Shown here one piece after another: positions 11,255 through 23,799 of a stretch of 64,000 bases of DNA. The notes below the pieces were generated by a model. It was not told the DNA's origin. It searched no databases and saw only the letters and a list, made by a program, of their open reading frames with translations. Within the stretch, counting starts at the first letter, position 1. Each line of letters begins with the position of its first letter. The DNA is from Anthostomella pinea (lineage: Eukaryota; Ascomycota; Sordariomycetes; Xylariales; Xylariaceae): NCBI GenBank assembly GCA_963556695.1, contig CAUWAG010000012.1:3348001-3412000 (forward strand), in the 5' to 3' direction. The position numbers were made by a program, and so were the translations under genes.

Positions 11255-13298
11255 CTAATACGCAGTGGTCGCATTTCCCTCGCTGGTAGCAACGGCTACA
11301 AGAGCTTGCAATCGGAGCATGTTATTCTGCTCGCCGCTGTTGTCCTCCCTAGGAGGTTGAGGGGAAACATCGGGGTTCTGCCTAGCCGGGAATCCAGAGA
11401 AGTCGTTAATATTGGGGTGAACCATACGTTCCACACGGGCCACCTTCTCCGGAGGCGCATCGGTGTGCACAGTATTGGGATTTTGATACCACCCCCGTCT
11501 TTTGTTCTCGCGAGAGCTGGCGGCGAAAGAGGGCGCTGACATAGTATGTTGGTGAAAAGTCCTGGGAGTGTTGCTGGCGCGCGACGCCTCACTCTCCATA
11601 ATCACAGGTTCGTTGAACCTCACTGTAGGTAGGTTGAGTCTTACGCGATCAGCCTCTGCCTCAACAGCTTGGTGTGCATCACGCGCCCAGGAGCTCGCAG
11701 TATCCGCCTGTGGGCTGGCATTGGACGTTATATCCAGCCGAGTCAGACCTCGATGCAGACCCATATCCCACCCAGCCGAGTTCTGTTTCTCTTCAGCTTC
11801 GCCGGAATTGGCGGTGGGAAGCAACGCGGGTGGATGGGACGCATCCGAGTCAACCACCATTGGAGATGGAATTCGTCTCGGTGGCGAAGCCTGGCGACGT
11901 GGAATGGGCCCAAAAGACTCAATGCCCGGAAGGCGGAAAGAAACACTTTGTTGAGGCGCGGGTGCGGCCATTGATATCCTTTCTTCGGCTGGACTTTGGA
12001 ATTGGGCTGGTGTGGTGACGGTGCTCAAACGGCTGCTGATGCTAGCGGTGTTGAAATTGCTCGAGTCGGGGTGCCACGTACGGCGGCGCCAATCTTCTGC
12101 ATGAGAGGTCGACTCGCGACGGGAGAAGGCCGAAGACGTAGGCGAACCCATCACACTTCCAACTGGTGAGTACGTCGCGGGGTTCGACGAATTCATGGGT
12201 CCAACACTGAACATGAACCGACCCATACTCGCTCCGTGGGGAGACTGGAAGGGGATTCCGCCAGACGGTACACTAAGCCGTCGGCCAGGCGTCCTACTGC
12301 CAGCATACAGACTATGCGACCTTGAGTGGGATGAGATTGGTGAGGCAATACCAGAGCCCCACCGTGGACTACTCTGCCCAGTCGAAAACGTTGCTGAAGT
12401 CGGCGTGCTGAAGTCGCTGGGGGAAGCCGGTCGATACATGTAGCCTTCGGGGCCATGCTGATAAGTCTCGAGTGACAGTCGCGCCCGAGGGTCTGCCATC
12501 ACCAATGGGGGTGGCCGACGCCGTTCATCGCGAGCGCTCAAGTTGGATCCCACGGAGCTGATACTCGATGTGGAGAGAGACTTCGCATGTCCTCTGGTTG
12601 GCGTGCCCATGCTACCCGACGTCGAGGCCCGCGCTCTAACGGCCGGGCGCACCCTATCCGTTCGAATCTGCCTCTGGAATCGCGTTCCCGTCGCAGCCAG
12701 AGAGTCCATCGGTATGTCCTCGTTGACATGAACAGTTTGTGCGTGTTGTCGTAGGTTGTCTAAACGCGAAAAGCGCCTTGAGCAGTGACACTGAAAAGGT
12801 CGCTCGCCGGTATGTTTTCTGGAGTCAGTGGTCAATATAGCGATCGCAGACGGTGCCGTTTGTCTTCAATGCGTACCTAATGTGTCTTGCCAGGTGTTCG
12901 CTCCTCGTAAAACTCAAGTTACAAGGAGGGTAGTCTGTGCAGTAGAACCGTTGCGATTTCTTCTTCTTGTTTGACCTTGTTCCATCGGCGTTTACACTCT
13001 CGTCGTCGGAAGCAACTCCATCATCTCCATGGCCCTCTCCATCTGACTCATCCATGTCCACATCCTCGGAACCTCCGCATGACTTCCTCGAACGATGAGA
13101 GTCGTCCCTCTGAAGCGGCTTCCTCTCATCGATGCTCTCGGGTATCTGCACAGCCTGGGGAAACGGCGAGGTCGGTAGAGGGCGCTGGCCAAACGTGGCG
13201 CGGGTCGGTGTCGGTGTAGTCGATGACGGTGCCATTGCGTCGTCGTTCTTCGTTTCCATGATCATTGGGGTATTCACGGGCCGGAAAGTCGCTGCCAT
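11255..13298 (-). CDS. C2H2 zinc-finger transcription factor
   Basis: Nuclear DNA-binding regulator of 661 residues, two exons: 13298-12877 and 12818-11255. The 58-nt intron (GTACGC...CTCCAG) falls inside the first finger. The N-terminus is acidic ([15 protein letters not shown]), followed by a KKKKSQR basic patch. Finger 1 is C120-x5-C126-x12-H139-x3-H143, with the intron between its two His ligands. Finger 2 is C151-x-C153-x12-H166-x4-H171. The linker HTGERPF and the finger-2 sequence [15 protein letters not shown] are typical of a conserved fungal pair related to yeast Usv1/Rgm1-type regulators. The rest is a long Ser/Pro-rich, low-complexity region, as expected of an activation or regulatory tail. 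I chose the ATG at 13298; the frame runs upstream only to a GTG. Target genes cannot be inferred. It has a very long upstream gap, common for regulators with complex promoters. Confidence 0.9.
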
Positions 13299-14454
13299 GG
13301 CAAGGCGGTTCGGGGCGATTACGAAATAGCGCACAAGAGGAGAGCTGAGGTGAGCCTAGCGACGTGAGTGACAGTAGCAGCTGTTCCTGGTCAACAGCCT
13401 GTCTCCCGTGCTGGACGCGAAAAGGAGGTTGCGGGGTTTGACTTGGGACAGAGCGGAGGAGAGATGGTAATGCGGAGGCGGAAGGGATCGCGCAAGAGGG
13501 GGAGGGATGCTAATTAGGAGGTGTTGCAGTCATTCGAAGACTTGGTCCAGGAGAAGCGCCCTGGCTGTACGTATTCAAATGATGGAGCGAGTTGTTTAGG
13601 TGGTAGTGATAACGAGGATGGGGGGATGCTCTGCTCCCGGGAATGCTCGGCGGGGAGTCTGAAGAGGACAGCGGCTGAAGCCAAGACAGTACCAGTGGTG
13701 ACAAATGTTGGATGTCTGCGCCTTTCTGGGATCTGGATCTGGGATCTGGGACCTGGGACCTTGAGGCTTTGCGGCTTTGCGACCGATGCGACAATGCGAG
13801 CATGCGCAGGAGGCGACAGTCACGACGGATTATGCAGACTTGGGACTCATAGGCCAGTGATGGTGCCGCGTCCAAGATCTTAGATGGCATTCATCCCAAG
13901 GACGAGTGAGAGGGGAGAGCCTGTCAAGCCTGGGCCGGGCCACCCAGGTACTGGTACTGCTTAACCAACCACCAACCACCGAGCCACCGGAAAGGCTGGA
14001 ACTGGAACTGGATGCAGGAGCCGGAGACGCTCAAATCGGAACGCGGTCAATGACGAATGAGTCCGTAGACGGCGGCACCACTTGTGCATGCAATTGGGCT
14101 CGAATCGCGCGGGAAGGCGTTTAGTATTGATTGATTGTTAATTGATTGATTGATGATGGGTCGAGCTCTCGTTCCGTCAGACAGCGAGAACGGGAATAGA
14201 GAGAACTGAAACTGGTATTCTGCCGCGCACGTACAGTATGTAGCGTGTGGCGACAAGAGGTAGACAATTAGACAGGTCGAAGATGGTGAGCAATGAGAAC
14301 AACTCAAAGCGGGATGTGGTGGAGGGGCAGGTGAAGGTGAAGCTGGCTGATGAGATGGTTGGGACTGCCGGCCTGTCAGACCACGATGACTAGCCTATGA
14401 TGGCGCGCTGGACGGGGTAAGAAGCGGACCCCTAGGTAGGTAGGCGGCAAGTGT

Positions 14455-14491
14455 CAAGGAAGCAAGGAAGCAAGGAAGCAAGGAAGCAAGG
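14455..14491 (+). repeat. Octamer microsatellite (AAGGAAGC)n
   Basis: Four to five head-to-tail copies of CAAGGAAG. Confidence 0.9.
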
Positions 14492-17400
14492 GGCCGCTAA
14501 AGTCCGAAAATGCTTCGTGCCCACCTGGGCACTGCCAGCCTCTCATCACGCGAAGACAAGCGACAGGGTCCAGGCGCATGAGTGCGCTACCTATACGAAG
14601 TGTGTGCCTGGTAAAGTGGACAGACGATGTACGTGATGGCTACTGTGGCAGTTGTTTCGTCGACGAGGGCAGAGCTGTCGAGCGATAGTGAGGTGGACGA
14701 AGGACGGTGGTGGTGATAATGATGATGATGATACCACTCTTGGGTCTTGGCCGAGACTGCCCTAGGTTGTACTACCTAGAGGTTGTACTGACAGGGCGAG
14801 GCGAGAACTGCGAGGCAAGGCTCGGGCGCTGATGGCGGCGAACATCAGGGACCGATAGATGGTGGCAGGTGGATGGCCGGGACACATTGGATGGATGTTA
14901 TGGGTCTTGGATGTCGTACAGCAGCAGACCAGAAATAGATCAGTCAAGTCAGCCCGGCGTGTCAGGAGGTAGCCTCCATTCACACCGAGAGGTCCATGTT
15001 GAAGGGTTGATGAACGGACTTCCACAAATTCCATGTTCATGTTCGGGGCTTGTCGAAAGGATGACATGACGGCGGTGAAACGCCCCTTCCTCTTCTGCCT
15101 CTTCCATCACACACAGGCAGGCACCGGCGTGGAGGGGCAGAGGGGCAGCAACAGGGGGAGGCCGGGGAGGGACAGCCTCGAGCTAGGCTGCTAGCGTAGG
15201 GATGTGGTTGGTAAGGAGGGGCAGCACGATGTCGGTCTCGTCGGTCTGCTTGTGATGCGAGGGGTTGGAGGGGCAAGGGGCAGCTAGAACATTGAAGCCC
15301 GGGAGGCTGGACAGCCAGACAGCCCTGTGCGCTACCTAACAAGCGCCCCATCAGGCTAGCACTAACAAGTATGCGGACAATTTTTTACACCGTCTGGAAA
15401 TAACCACCTGCACATCTACAGTCCTCAGGTGCCCAGACAACCCCTTCCACCACTTATCATTTTTTTTCGGTATCAGAGACTCTACCTCGAAGATGCTAAT
15501 CGGGGAACTCAAACACATGTGCGACTGTCACAGCTCAAGACAACCACGCAAGCTCCTGCCTGTTGACGCCCTACCCAGGCTGTCCCGATCATCAACCTAT
15601 CCAAGCACGTACCGGGTCTGCTGCAGTGCCATCCATTTGACGATGGGAACTACCGACGGCCAGGGATTGGTCCTAATACCTACATGCCAGCCCATATTCC
15701 AAGGTATACTATGAAAATGTCCAGCTGACTACCTCCCAGAGCCACACCACCATCAAGCAGCCTTGGTCTGGTCCGGCCTGTTCCCTCGGAGCCTTGCCAT
15801 CCCTACGGTAGCGCCAATTGCTGTAGGCTGGTCTACAGTAGTCGCACCGATCTGGCTCAGGTCGGTGTTCTAGCAAGATACGGTTTCACCGCTGTCACGA
15901 GGCCACAGGTCTCGCTGTCAGTACTGCATGGATCTCACTTTCAACGTGGACTCCCCAAGGCCGCGAGGGATGGATGCACCAAAACTTCCCGTCCCATCTT
16001 CGGGGCTCGTGTACCTGGTGACTCAATTTTTAGTCCGAGCGGTTGACGCAAGGCTGGACCTCGCCAAGTGGTCAAGCATTGCAGTGTGATTCTACACGTC
16101 GAATCGTCATGTAAGCTGCAAACTGGAACTACCGTCGTCCACGTCTCATATGATGACTTTTGTCCAACTGCCGACAGCCGCACAGCTTCAAAAACACCAT
16201 ACCTAAGACATCAACATCGAAGCACCTTGAGGTACAGTTTCATATATATAGCGGGGCCGAGACTCTCCAACCCCAATCCCGGGGCTCCCGAGGTGCGAGC
16301 CTACAGCAAGGAAGCAAGCAAGTCAAGCAACACTTGGGCGCGATCCAGGTTTAAGGGGTGTCTAGTAATAACACCACGCTGTCGGAATGGCACTTTGGCG
16401 TTGCAGTAGGAGACATTCACCACTTATCGACAAGTCCTAGCCCGATGAATGGGTTACAGTGCCGTCATGCGTTGCATGCCTGCTCGGCTCGGCATCGTAT
16501 TGCAAATACATCATGCTCGGCCCTTTGGACTCGACGAGGTATATTACGACTCCAATTGCCCAGTTGACTGTCTTATCAGGTGACCGTTGCTTTAGCCAAT
16601 TGATTCGGCTGGCATTTTACACATACCGGGGCAAACTGTGTTCCTGCGCCTGTTCCTGAAGGGGGCTTGACCATCCCACCCATCTGGCCATCCAATGTCG
16701 AGAGAGTTTCCGACATGCCACCCCTGACTCGAAACACTCGGGATTACGCCAGACCGCTGATAGGCGCTGCTGGACATCACGCGCTCGCTGACAAGTGTCG
16801 GCACCGAGGCGTGGATGATTACCGACCGTGATGTCGATCGTGAGAGCGGTAGGCCTCTGTCTGTTGGTCCATCACGAGGTTTGCCAGCATGCGTTGTGAT
16901 GGATCTTCGAGGCGGAGGAACAGAAGGATGCCTTGCTATTCCTAGATCGTGGCGATCGCCCGAACCGCCCCATCGAATCGTTGACCCGCTCGACGGATCC
17001 CGTTTCTGGCCCGAACAACACCTACTTCAAGCCGATAAGCCGATGAACCTGCAGCCCAGCGGCAGCCCCAGCTTGGCCAACCACCCAGCAGCACTTGATT
17101 CCTGACCACTCCCCGGGCTGTCCGGGGCTGCGGAGGAGACTCCAGCTTGCATGTTTTGCGGATGGTGTTTCGCCGCACTCGCCAATCAAGCTCACTATGC
17201 AAGGCACAGTACTATGCCATCACGCTATTCCCTCGCTCATTACCGGTATCGTTTGGCCGGCAGTGTCGGCCAGCCTCCTCTCACGTCCATCACGCCCCGG
17301 CCCCGCCCTCCCCCAGCATCGCGCAGCAGCAAGGCTCGCGGGCTCGATAACCGAGAATTCCAGCCCTTCACAGCAGTCCATAGGAGGTGTCAATCGATAG

Positions 17401-18049
17401 CCCGAGGAATACTAAAGGAAAGGCTGAACGAGCACTATTCCTGACTCGACCGCACACGTTTAACATCCTAGCCCCAAAGTCTGTTTCCGTGTTCTGTACA
17501 CGCACAAACTCTTGATGAACTTTCTACTTTTCATTTCATCAGGGACGTCGAGTTATGCATTTCAGCCCACCCGCAGCCTCTAGTGTTGCCTGAACGCTAC
17601 CCATCAGATGACTCAATGTAGCATCATCGAATGATCCAACCCAAGGTTTATCACACCTCGTCCATGTCTCGTCTTGTCAAGGACTGACCCTGCGCTGCTA
17701 TGGTGCGTTTGCGATATAGCGCAAGATGAACCATGCTATACCCTGTGCCATTAACTTGGTTACAGGCGCATGACAACATCCGATGGAAAGCGCGGAATCA
17801 CATGCGCCTGGCTCGCGGAATCTCTAGAACTTCAGTCACCTCCCATCCGAGGCATATCATAACCCGTACGGACCCTACAACGACACGATACCGCAAGCGA
17901 CGGCGACAGAATGGGGTCAGCCACAAACTCGGGGGCGAGGTAAAGAAAGAAGGACAATTCGCAACTGAAATTGCCAGTGTCCTGATTTGATGGCTGGACG
18001 TCGAAGGACCAGATTGATCACTTTGGAAACGTGTCTAGGACCTTTGGTG

Positions 18050-18560
18050 GCCTCCCATCTGAGGTCCTCAGCAGCCCATCTCAGGTCGTCAGCACCCCGT
18101 CTCAGTTCTCAAAGTCGCAAGCTACCGCAACAGAGCTTGATGATCCGCAGCCGAATTGGAAGGGAAAGGGAAAGGGGAGGAGCGGGAAACCTCACAGGAG
18201 CCGGTGGCGGGATTGATGAGTTGCAAGGCGAAAAGGACGACTGAAGAGAACGGGACATCGATTGAGAAGACCTCCCGGTCGACTAAAGTGTTTGATATTT
18301 TTGATCACTTGTTGGGCCCCCCAACCGATCTTTACGACAGTCCGTCAGAGATCTACAATCGCCCGTCTGATGTCTCCAATGACCCTCCTCTCTCACAAAT
18401 CCACGGTAACCCATCGAAAGACATTGATTGCCCATTTTATCTCCTCGAATGCCACCATGCTTCTCAGATCTAGTGCTGTTCGTCGATAGGCATTGCCTCC
18501 CCGTCCGAGATGTTTGGCAGCCCGTTCGAGGTTCTTGGTAGCCCAGAGGCCACTGTTACC
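18050..18560 (+). repeat. Imperfect 21-bp repeats coding a PS(E/D/Q)-type heptad, decayed
   Basis: Three clusters of a seven-codon unit are visible. At about 18052-18118 are LPSEVLS, SPSQVVS and TPSQFSK. At about 18318-18420 are GPPTDLY, DSPSEIY and NRPSDVS, then looser copies. At 18498-18550 are SPSEMF, GSPFEVL and GSPEATV. The first cluster is in a different frame from the other two, and a TAG at 18471-18473 separates the second from the third. This looks like the remains of one repeat-containing gene that has lost its frame. The family is unknown. Confidence 0.5.
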
Positions 18561-18954
18561 CGGGCACCACGTTCTCCTCAAGACCGTACTTCCTCTGGAG
18601 GATTTTGACAACACCGGACATTTATGTCGATACCGGTGGGTAGAACGAGGGGGTGTATCTCTTGCGGTTGGTTGCGGAGTTCCATCTCGCAAGCTGGAGT
18701 CTGATATTGTACCGGTGGGTATGGTCTGTCACCAGGTCCGGGTTTGTTTGTTTGGGGTGTTTGGTTTACCAACAAGCGATAACGATACCTTCTTGCGGTT
18801 TACTACACATGCAGGTATCTCGTTCTTTAGGATGACAACAGCAGTTTTCATGGACATCACCCGTCTTGGCGAATAGCACCATCACACTTGAAGAGACCCC
18901 CGTTGTCGCTAATGCCATCCAGGTCTCGACTCTCTATAAGGTTGTAGACATTTT

Positions 18955-19081
18955 TATGTATAGGATGGTAATGGTTGCGGTTCCATATGCTGGGGGTGTA
19001 GATCTGTATCTAATCGTAAAGTTCTACCTATTACCATTGCAGATACACGTGGAACCGCTAGCCATTACCATCCTAGACATA
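18955..19081. repeat. Long inverted repeat (hairpin) upstream of the nitrilase
   Basis: 18962-18985 (AGGATGGTAATGG...CGGTTCCA) is the reverse complement of 19050-19074 with one substitution and a one-base indel. A looser match continues outward to 18955 and 19081. The loop is about 64 bp. It ends about 150 bp before the nitrilase ATG. It could be a small MITE or a regulatory hairpin; no target duplication is obvious. Confidence 0.75.
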
Positions 19082-19231
19082 CGACGAGCAGCTGCATGCA
19101 GCATTGGCAGCTCCACCAGGCTTCTCACGGCATCCAGGGATTATCTTATACAGATACTTATAAGTATATCTGAAACGTCCCCATCCGACATTCCCTCCTA
19201 CCTCTACACAGAAAACCATATGTGACTGGAC

Positions 19232-20288
19232 ATGTCTTCTATCCGAGTCGCAGTCACCCAGGCAGAGCCAGCATGGCTGGATCTAGCCGAGTCGGTCAGC
19301 AAGGCATGTACGCTCATCGCAGAGGCGGCCGAAGGCGGGGCCAAACTCGTCGCATTCTCCGAAGTATGGATTCCCGGCTACCCAGCATGGATCTGGTGAG
19401 TACCACACACACCTCGCGTCAAGCAACTGAGCTGTTCACCTAATCAACGATACCAGGGATCGCCCGGTTGATGTCGAGCTTCAGACGAAGTACACCTACA
19501 ACTCCCTGTCGCTCGACTCGGAAGAAATGGGCAACCTCAAAGCGGAGGCCAAGCGCCACTCCATCGCCGTGGTCATCGGCTTCTCGGAGCGGACCCCTTC
19601 CCAGAGCGTCTACATCTCACAGGCCATCATCTCACCCCAGGGCGAGGTAGTGCTGCACCGACGCAAAGTCAAGCCGACACACGTGGAGCGCACCATCTTC
19701 GGGGACGGCTCCGGAGCGGACCTGACCAGCGTGGTGGAGATCGCCTTCGGCGCGCCGCACGGAAAGATCAAGGTGGGCTGCTTCGCGTGCTGGGAGCACA
19801 CGCAGCCGCTCCTCAAGTACCACGGCATCTCGCAGGGCGAGGTGATCCACGTGTCGATGTGGCCGCCCGTCGACCCCACGACGGGCGTGGACCACCCCGG
19901 CCTGTGGAGCATGACGGCCGACGGGTGCCAGAACCTATCGCAGACCTATGCCGTCGAGAGTGCGGCCTATGTGCTTCATTGCACGGCAGTCTGCGCCGAG
20001 AAGGGCGTGGAGGCTATGAGGACGCAGAACGGCCTGCTGTGCCGCGCACCGGGAGGAGGACATAGTTGTGTCATAGGGCCCGATGGCAGACGCCTGACGG
20101 AACCCGTTGGGGATGGGAAGCCTGAGACGGAGGGCATCCTCTATGCGGACCTTGACTTGACCAAGGTTGTGGCGACCAAGGCCTGGTTGGACACTGTGGG
20201 GCACTACAGTAGGCCGGATCTTCTCTGGCTGGGTGTTGACAAGCAGCAGAAGGAGGTCGTTGTTGCCAAGTCCCGTGAACAGGATTGA
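19232..20288 (+). CDS. Nitrilase / cyanide hydratase family enzyme
   Basis: Carbon-nitrogen hydrolase of 331 residues, converting a nitrile to the acid plus ammonia, or a nitrile or HCN to the amide. Two exons, 19232-19395 and 19457-20288, are separated by a 61-nt intron (GTGAGT, branch CTAAT, CCAG). The full catalytic set is present: E44 in [12 protein letters not shown]125 in [11 protein letters not shown], and the nucleophile C166 in [16 protein letters not shown]. The later family block around [12 protein letters not shown] is also intact. No signal peptide is seen, so it is probably cytosolic. The sequence alone does not separate cyanide hydratase from arylaceto- or aliphatic nitrilase. 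A second in-frame ATG choice is unlikely, since residues 2-10 (SSIRVAVTQ) form the conserved first strand. No neighbouring gene suggests its substrate. Confidence 0.93.
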
Positions 20289-21000
20289 GCGCGTTCCAAA
20301 TCAGCAACCAGATAGTGTAGATCTATATGGAGTGCAGGAATGTCGGTCGTACAGAGAACGGCTGGGCCCCTATCATTCTACACCCTTTAGATGCGCAGAC
20401 TGCTTAATGAGGAGCTGCTTGAAAAGGCTGTCATTCATGGCCGAAGAGTGACGTGTTTGCCAGTGAAATATAGACACGCAGATTCATGGTATTATGAGTG
20501 TTTGCGGAACTGAATACACATCATCTCACCTGGCAATCATGCAGGGCAGGGGTTGGTATAATGAGTCCAAAACTTGGCTTCATTGCAAGTATATCAGGAC
20601 TGATGGTAATAACATATAAGTGGGCGCAAATATTTCAACCTGTCTGTATTCAACAACATTGGCAAGCTAAGGAGGTAGTTACTCAAGAACCTATTTAACA
20701 GCAAGCAATGATGCATTGCTATGACCTAACAAACTACAATCGTATGAGGCTGATTTTAATTTAAGTAGCTTTCAGCTTTCAATGGGCTCGTAATGATATA
20801 AGTTCCAGGAAGATTGGTAAAGGGGAGGTGCGGGTTGCGTTTAGCCATAGCCAGTGGTATAGGGGGCGGCTTAACTTTGAAGGTCTTTAGTGAGCATCGC
20901 TCGAGATCATGCAGCATGAAACTCAATCCAGTAGAGGGTGTTAAACATACATGCTCCTCGCCTACCAGTTATTTATTTGTCCCATTTCTACTATAAAGCG
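20289..21000. other. Nitrilase 3' region, no gene seen
   Basis: AT-leaning DNA with only short open frames. It probably includes the nitrilase terminator. The right end may hold the lost 5' part of the decayed DUF6604 gene. Confidence 0.5.
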
Positions 21001-22758
21001 ATGATGTTTAAGATCGCTGACGACGGGCAGGTCGTTACCATCTTTTCTTTGCTCAACGTTGAAGACGTTTCTGAAAGCTTCGAGGACCCGGCTCATGAAG
21101 CCATGGAGAACTCAACTCACATTTAGTGGTTTCAGCTCCAACTTGCCCTTGCCTGCATCACTGCTAATCCAAACAAATACAGGTGATGATGCGATTGACG
21201 ATACACACGACGCCGACATTCTAGTTGACTCTGAAGAAACCATATTCCAATTTCGCCTTCTGTCGAAAGACCTCGCCATTCTTGGCGATTTCATCAAATC
21301 GACATGGAAGTAATATCTCTACATTGGATAGGATCTCGCCGTTGTGTGTATTGCCGTCAACACATGCATAGATGTATCGCGACAGCTTGAGGGCCAAGCC
21401 TGCTCTAGCATCACCGCATTGACAAGCATCTTGGTTGTGAAGATAGATAAGAGCAAGATAGCCCATCACTTACAGCTCAACCAGTGAAACTCATAGAGAC
21501 TCTTACTAGAGTCCAATTCCTATACTTTACCATTCCGACAACTCTACGGCGAGATTCTCGGGAGAGACGTCACTATCGCCGAAGTCCTCCTTCTCGATGA
21601 AGGAGTATCGATAAGCAAACACTATGAGAAACTCAATGCGTCATTTCTTACCAGCTTCATGCTCCTCCCCTAACTCCAGCTTCGGTACCTGCTACAGCAG
21701 AAACTAGTGGTCCACGTCGAGGCTGGGCATCATGGAACATACAACTCATCACCTGGTACCTCTTTGGATAACAAAGAGAGATGGACGAACGACAGGATAC
21801 TGGTCACCGAGCTTCCCTACGAGCTTACACTTGTGAGAAAAGTAACGCATATGCTCCCGTCACTCGACAAGTGTATTCGAAGGATCATGGCACTTCTAGA
21901 CGGCGGCACACTTACCCTGTGGTCGGTATTTGGCCTTCATGTCGTCATAGATATGTATACCGAGCTCGGCGCAGACATCACGAAGCCCACGAATGACTTG
22001 CGGGCATTCCTCAAGCCGGCCATCAAGTCTATATGTGACGTTCAGATCTGGATCAAGTCCACCAACCTGAAAGGAATGCGAAGGGGCAATGATGAAGACC
22101 AAGCGTTGCTTGCACTGCAGAGTTTGCTCACGGCGTGGGAGTCGGAACTATCCAGTCCCTGGAGCTCCAAGCGCTCCGAGCTGGAAAACCCGGGGGTGTC
22201 ATTACCAAAGAGCCATTTTTCTTCCTTCGCCGGCAACCACTTCTCTGTGGGATCCTTCTGTACATCGGCCGATCCGAATTCCAAGAAACAGGCATCGTCG
22301 GCTCTATGCTGGCCGTGGTCTACAAGTTATTTTATTTTTTTAAGCTGTTCGACCGGAAGGGGGGAGCCCAACCCAAATACCCCAAAAGACAACAAAAAGC
22401 AGAGCCCCCGTGCTGTAGCCATGGTGCACATCACGCATCGACCGCTCCTATGGCGCAGCGCGGCGTCAGAGAGCTTGGAACTGCTCACCAGATGTTCAAG
22501 GGGAGATTCTGCGAGGGATCTGGGCGACATGAACTGACAGAGGCCGACGTGGGCAGCATCATCGAAGCAGCAGGCCGGGATACAGGAACACCCTTGAGCA
22601 CAGCTGAGCACATAGCTTCTTTGGCAGCTACAATCGACAGCGAGACTATCTCATTGAAGCTCAATTACCTCGCCACGCATCTAGCTTGCACCAAGATGCT
22701 GGAGCTCGTCATGCGAGCTGCTAGCGGAGACGTTGTCGGGGCAGACACTGACACCTAG
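21001..22758 (+). pseudogene. Decayed DUF6604-type fungal gene
   Basis: The reading starts MMFKIADDGQVVTIFSLLN and continues with VEDVSESFEDP, a segment typical of DUF6604 proteins. It stops at 21124-21126. Homologous-looking sequence resumes in shifted frames, with EETIFQFRLLSKDLAILGDF (about 21232) and a run containing VSRQLEGQACSSI (about 21376). The longest surviving frame, 21707-22537, contains LPSLDKCIRRIMALLDGGTL, WSVFGLHVVIDMYTELG and NDLRAFLKPAIKSI. After about 22135 the better reading moves to another frame, ending at 22758 (with HELTEADVGSIIEAAG). Numerous stops and shifts show it is not functional. The role of DUF6604 proteins is not known; they are common, often expanded, fungal-only genes. 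The assignment rests on remembered motif resemblance. Confidence 0.55.
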
Positions 22759-22931
22759 AGCGCTGTTCGCGTGGCCGGATTCTGTTTTTCCATGGGATTT
22801 GATAGACTGAAAGAGGTGGACTTTGCTGTGACAAGCGAGTTTCAGAGGAAAACGAGCACCAATGATCGAAGGAAAGCTCTGTGCTGGTCCGCTCGGAACG
22901 GGGGAGAGTACAGATCTGATAGGCACAAACC

Positions 22932-23099
22932 ACCAGGCTTCAAAGAGCTCAAGAAGGAGGCAACATTCATCATCCCTAAGACCACCCAGTGGCACGCACG
23001 ACCAGGCCTCAAAGCCCTCTAGAAGGAGGCGCCCCCTTCTGTACTAAACACCCATTGATAGACGCATCAGATCAGGCTCCAAAGACCTCGAGAAGGAAG
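22932..23099 (+). repeat. Three spaced copies of a 29-bp unit
   Basis: Units begin at 22932, 23001 and 23071 (spacing 69-70 bp). All match ACCAGGCTTCAAAG...CTCAAGAAGGAGG with a few substitutions. In one frame each reads like DQASK-SRRR. It may be the repeat region of the same decayed gene or a separate relic. Confidence 0.7.
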
Positions 23100-23799
23100 C
23101 AAACAAACTTTCACCTATATCTCCATTCTAAAAACCGGCCGAAAACGGTCATTCCTTGCCTCAGGCCTGATTGACGAGCGTTCACGGAGAAGGATCCTCG
23201 GATAGGACTGGTCATACAGCTCATGGCCTGGTTGCAAGATCCATTTCCATATCTCTTTGCTCCGCGCGTTGGTCTCCTGACCCCCTTGCACTTTTGCTTC
23301 TACTGAGGCTACGGATAGGGGTTCGAGACTCTAAGTATGCTTCATTTGGGAGCGCATATATTCATAGCACGTGTAATTGTTTGGAATAGAGATTCCACAT
23401 TAAAACTCTGCGCGATGAGTATATTGCTGCAAGAAATCGTGAACTTTGCACACTAGTTGTGAAGCGCGTGGCGCGGAGGAGGCCGCCGAGAAAGATGAGA
23501 CGGAGGAAGATGAGATGAAGGAACTGGCGATGAATATTTGCAGACATTTGATGGGCTGCAAGCGGGATACTACTGCATGTGAGGCATCTTGGCCTGAGTT
23601 GATCGAGGCGCGACGAAACGCCTGCATGCGCTCTCTAGCGAGGAGAGAGTCAGGTTGAGAGGAAAGAGTGCAGTACCAGCGTCTTCTGACTATTGGACCG
23701 GTACGATGGCCAGGAAGAGAATTCGGGTCTGGCGCGGCGCGACTTTCGGGGGCTTCGAGAACTTTTACGAAGAGCCTTATTTGCACCTTACCGAGATTG

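Larger units (their letters stand above)
13299..19231. other. Long gene-poor region between two divergent genes
   Basis: Nearly 6 kb separates the C2H2 regulator (minus) from the nitrilase (plus). Only short, unrecognised open frames occur. Visible structure: TTGATTGATTG-type simple repeats (about 14125-14155), an octamer repeat (14455-14491), a GAT-rich run (about 14717-14731), heptapeptide-coding 21-bp repeats (18.05-18.56 kb) and a long inverted repeat just upstream of the nitrilase. The left part is probably the 5' UTR and promoter of the C2H2 gene. Confidence 0.55.
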
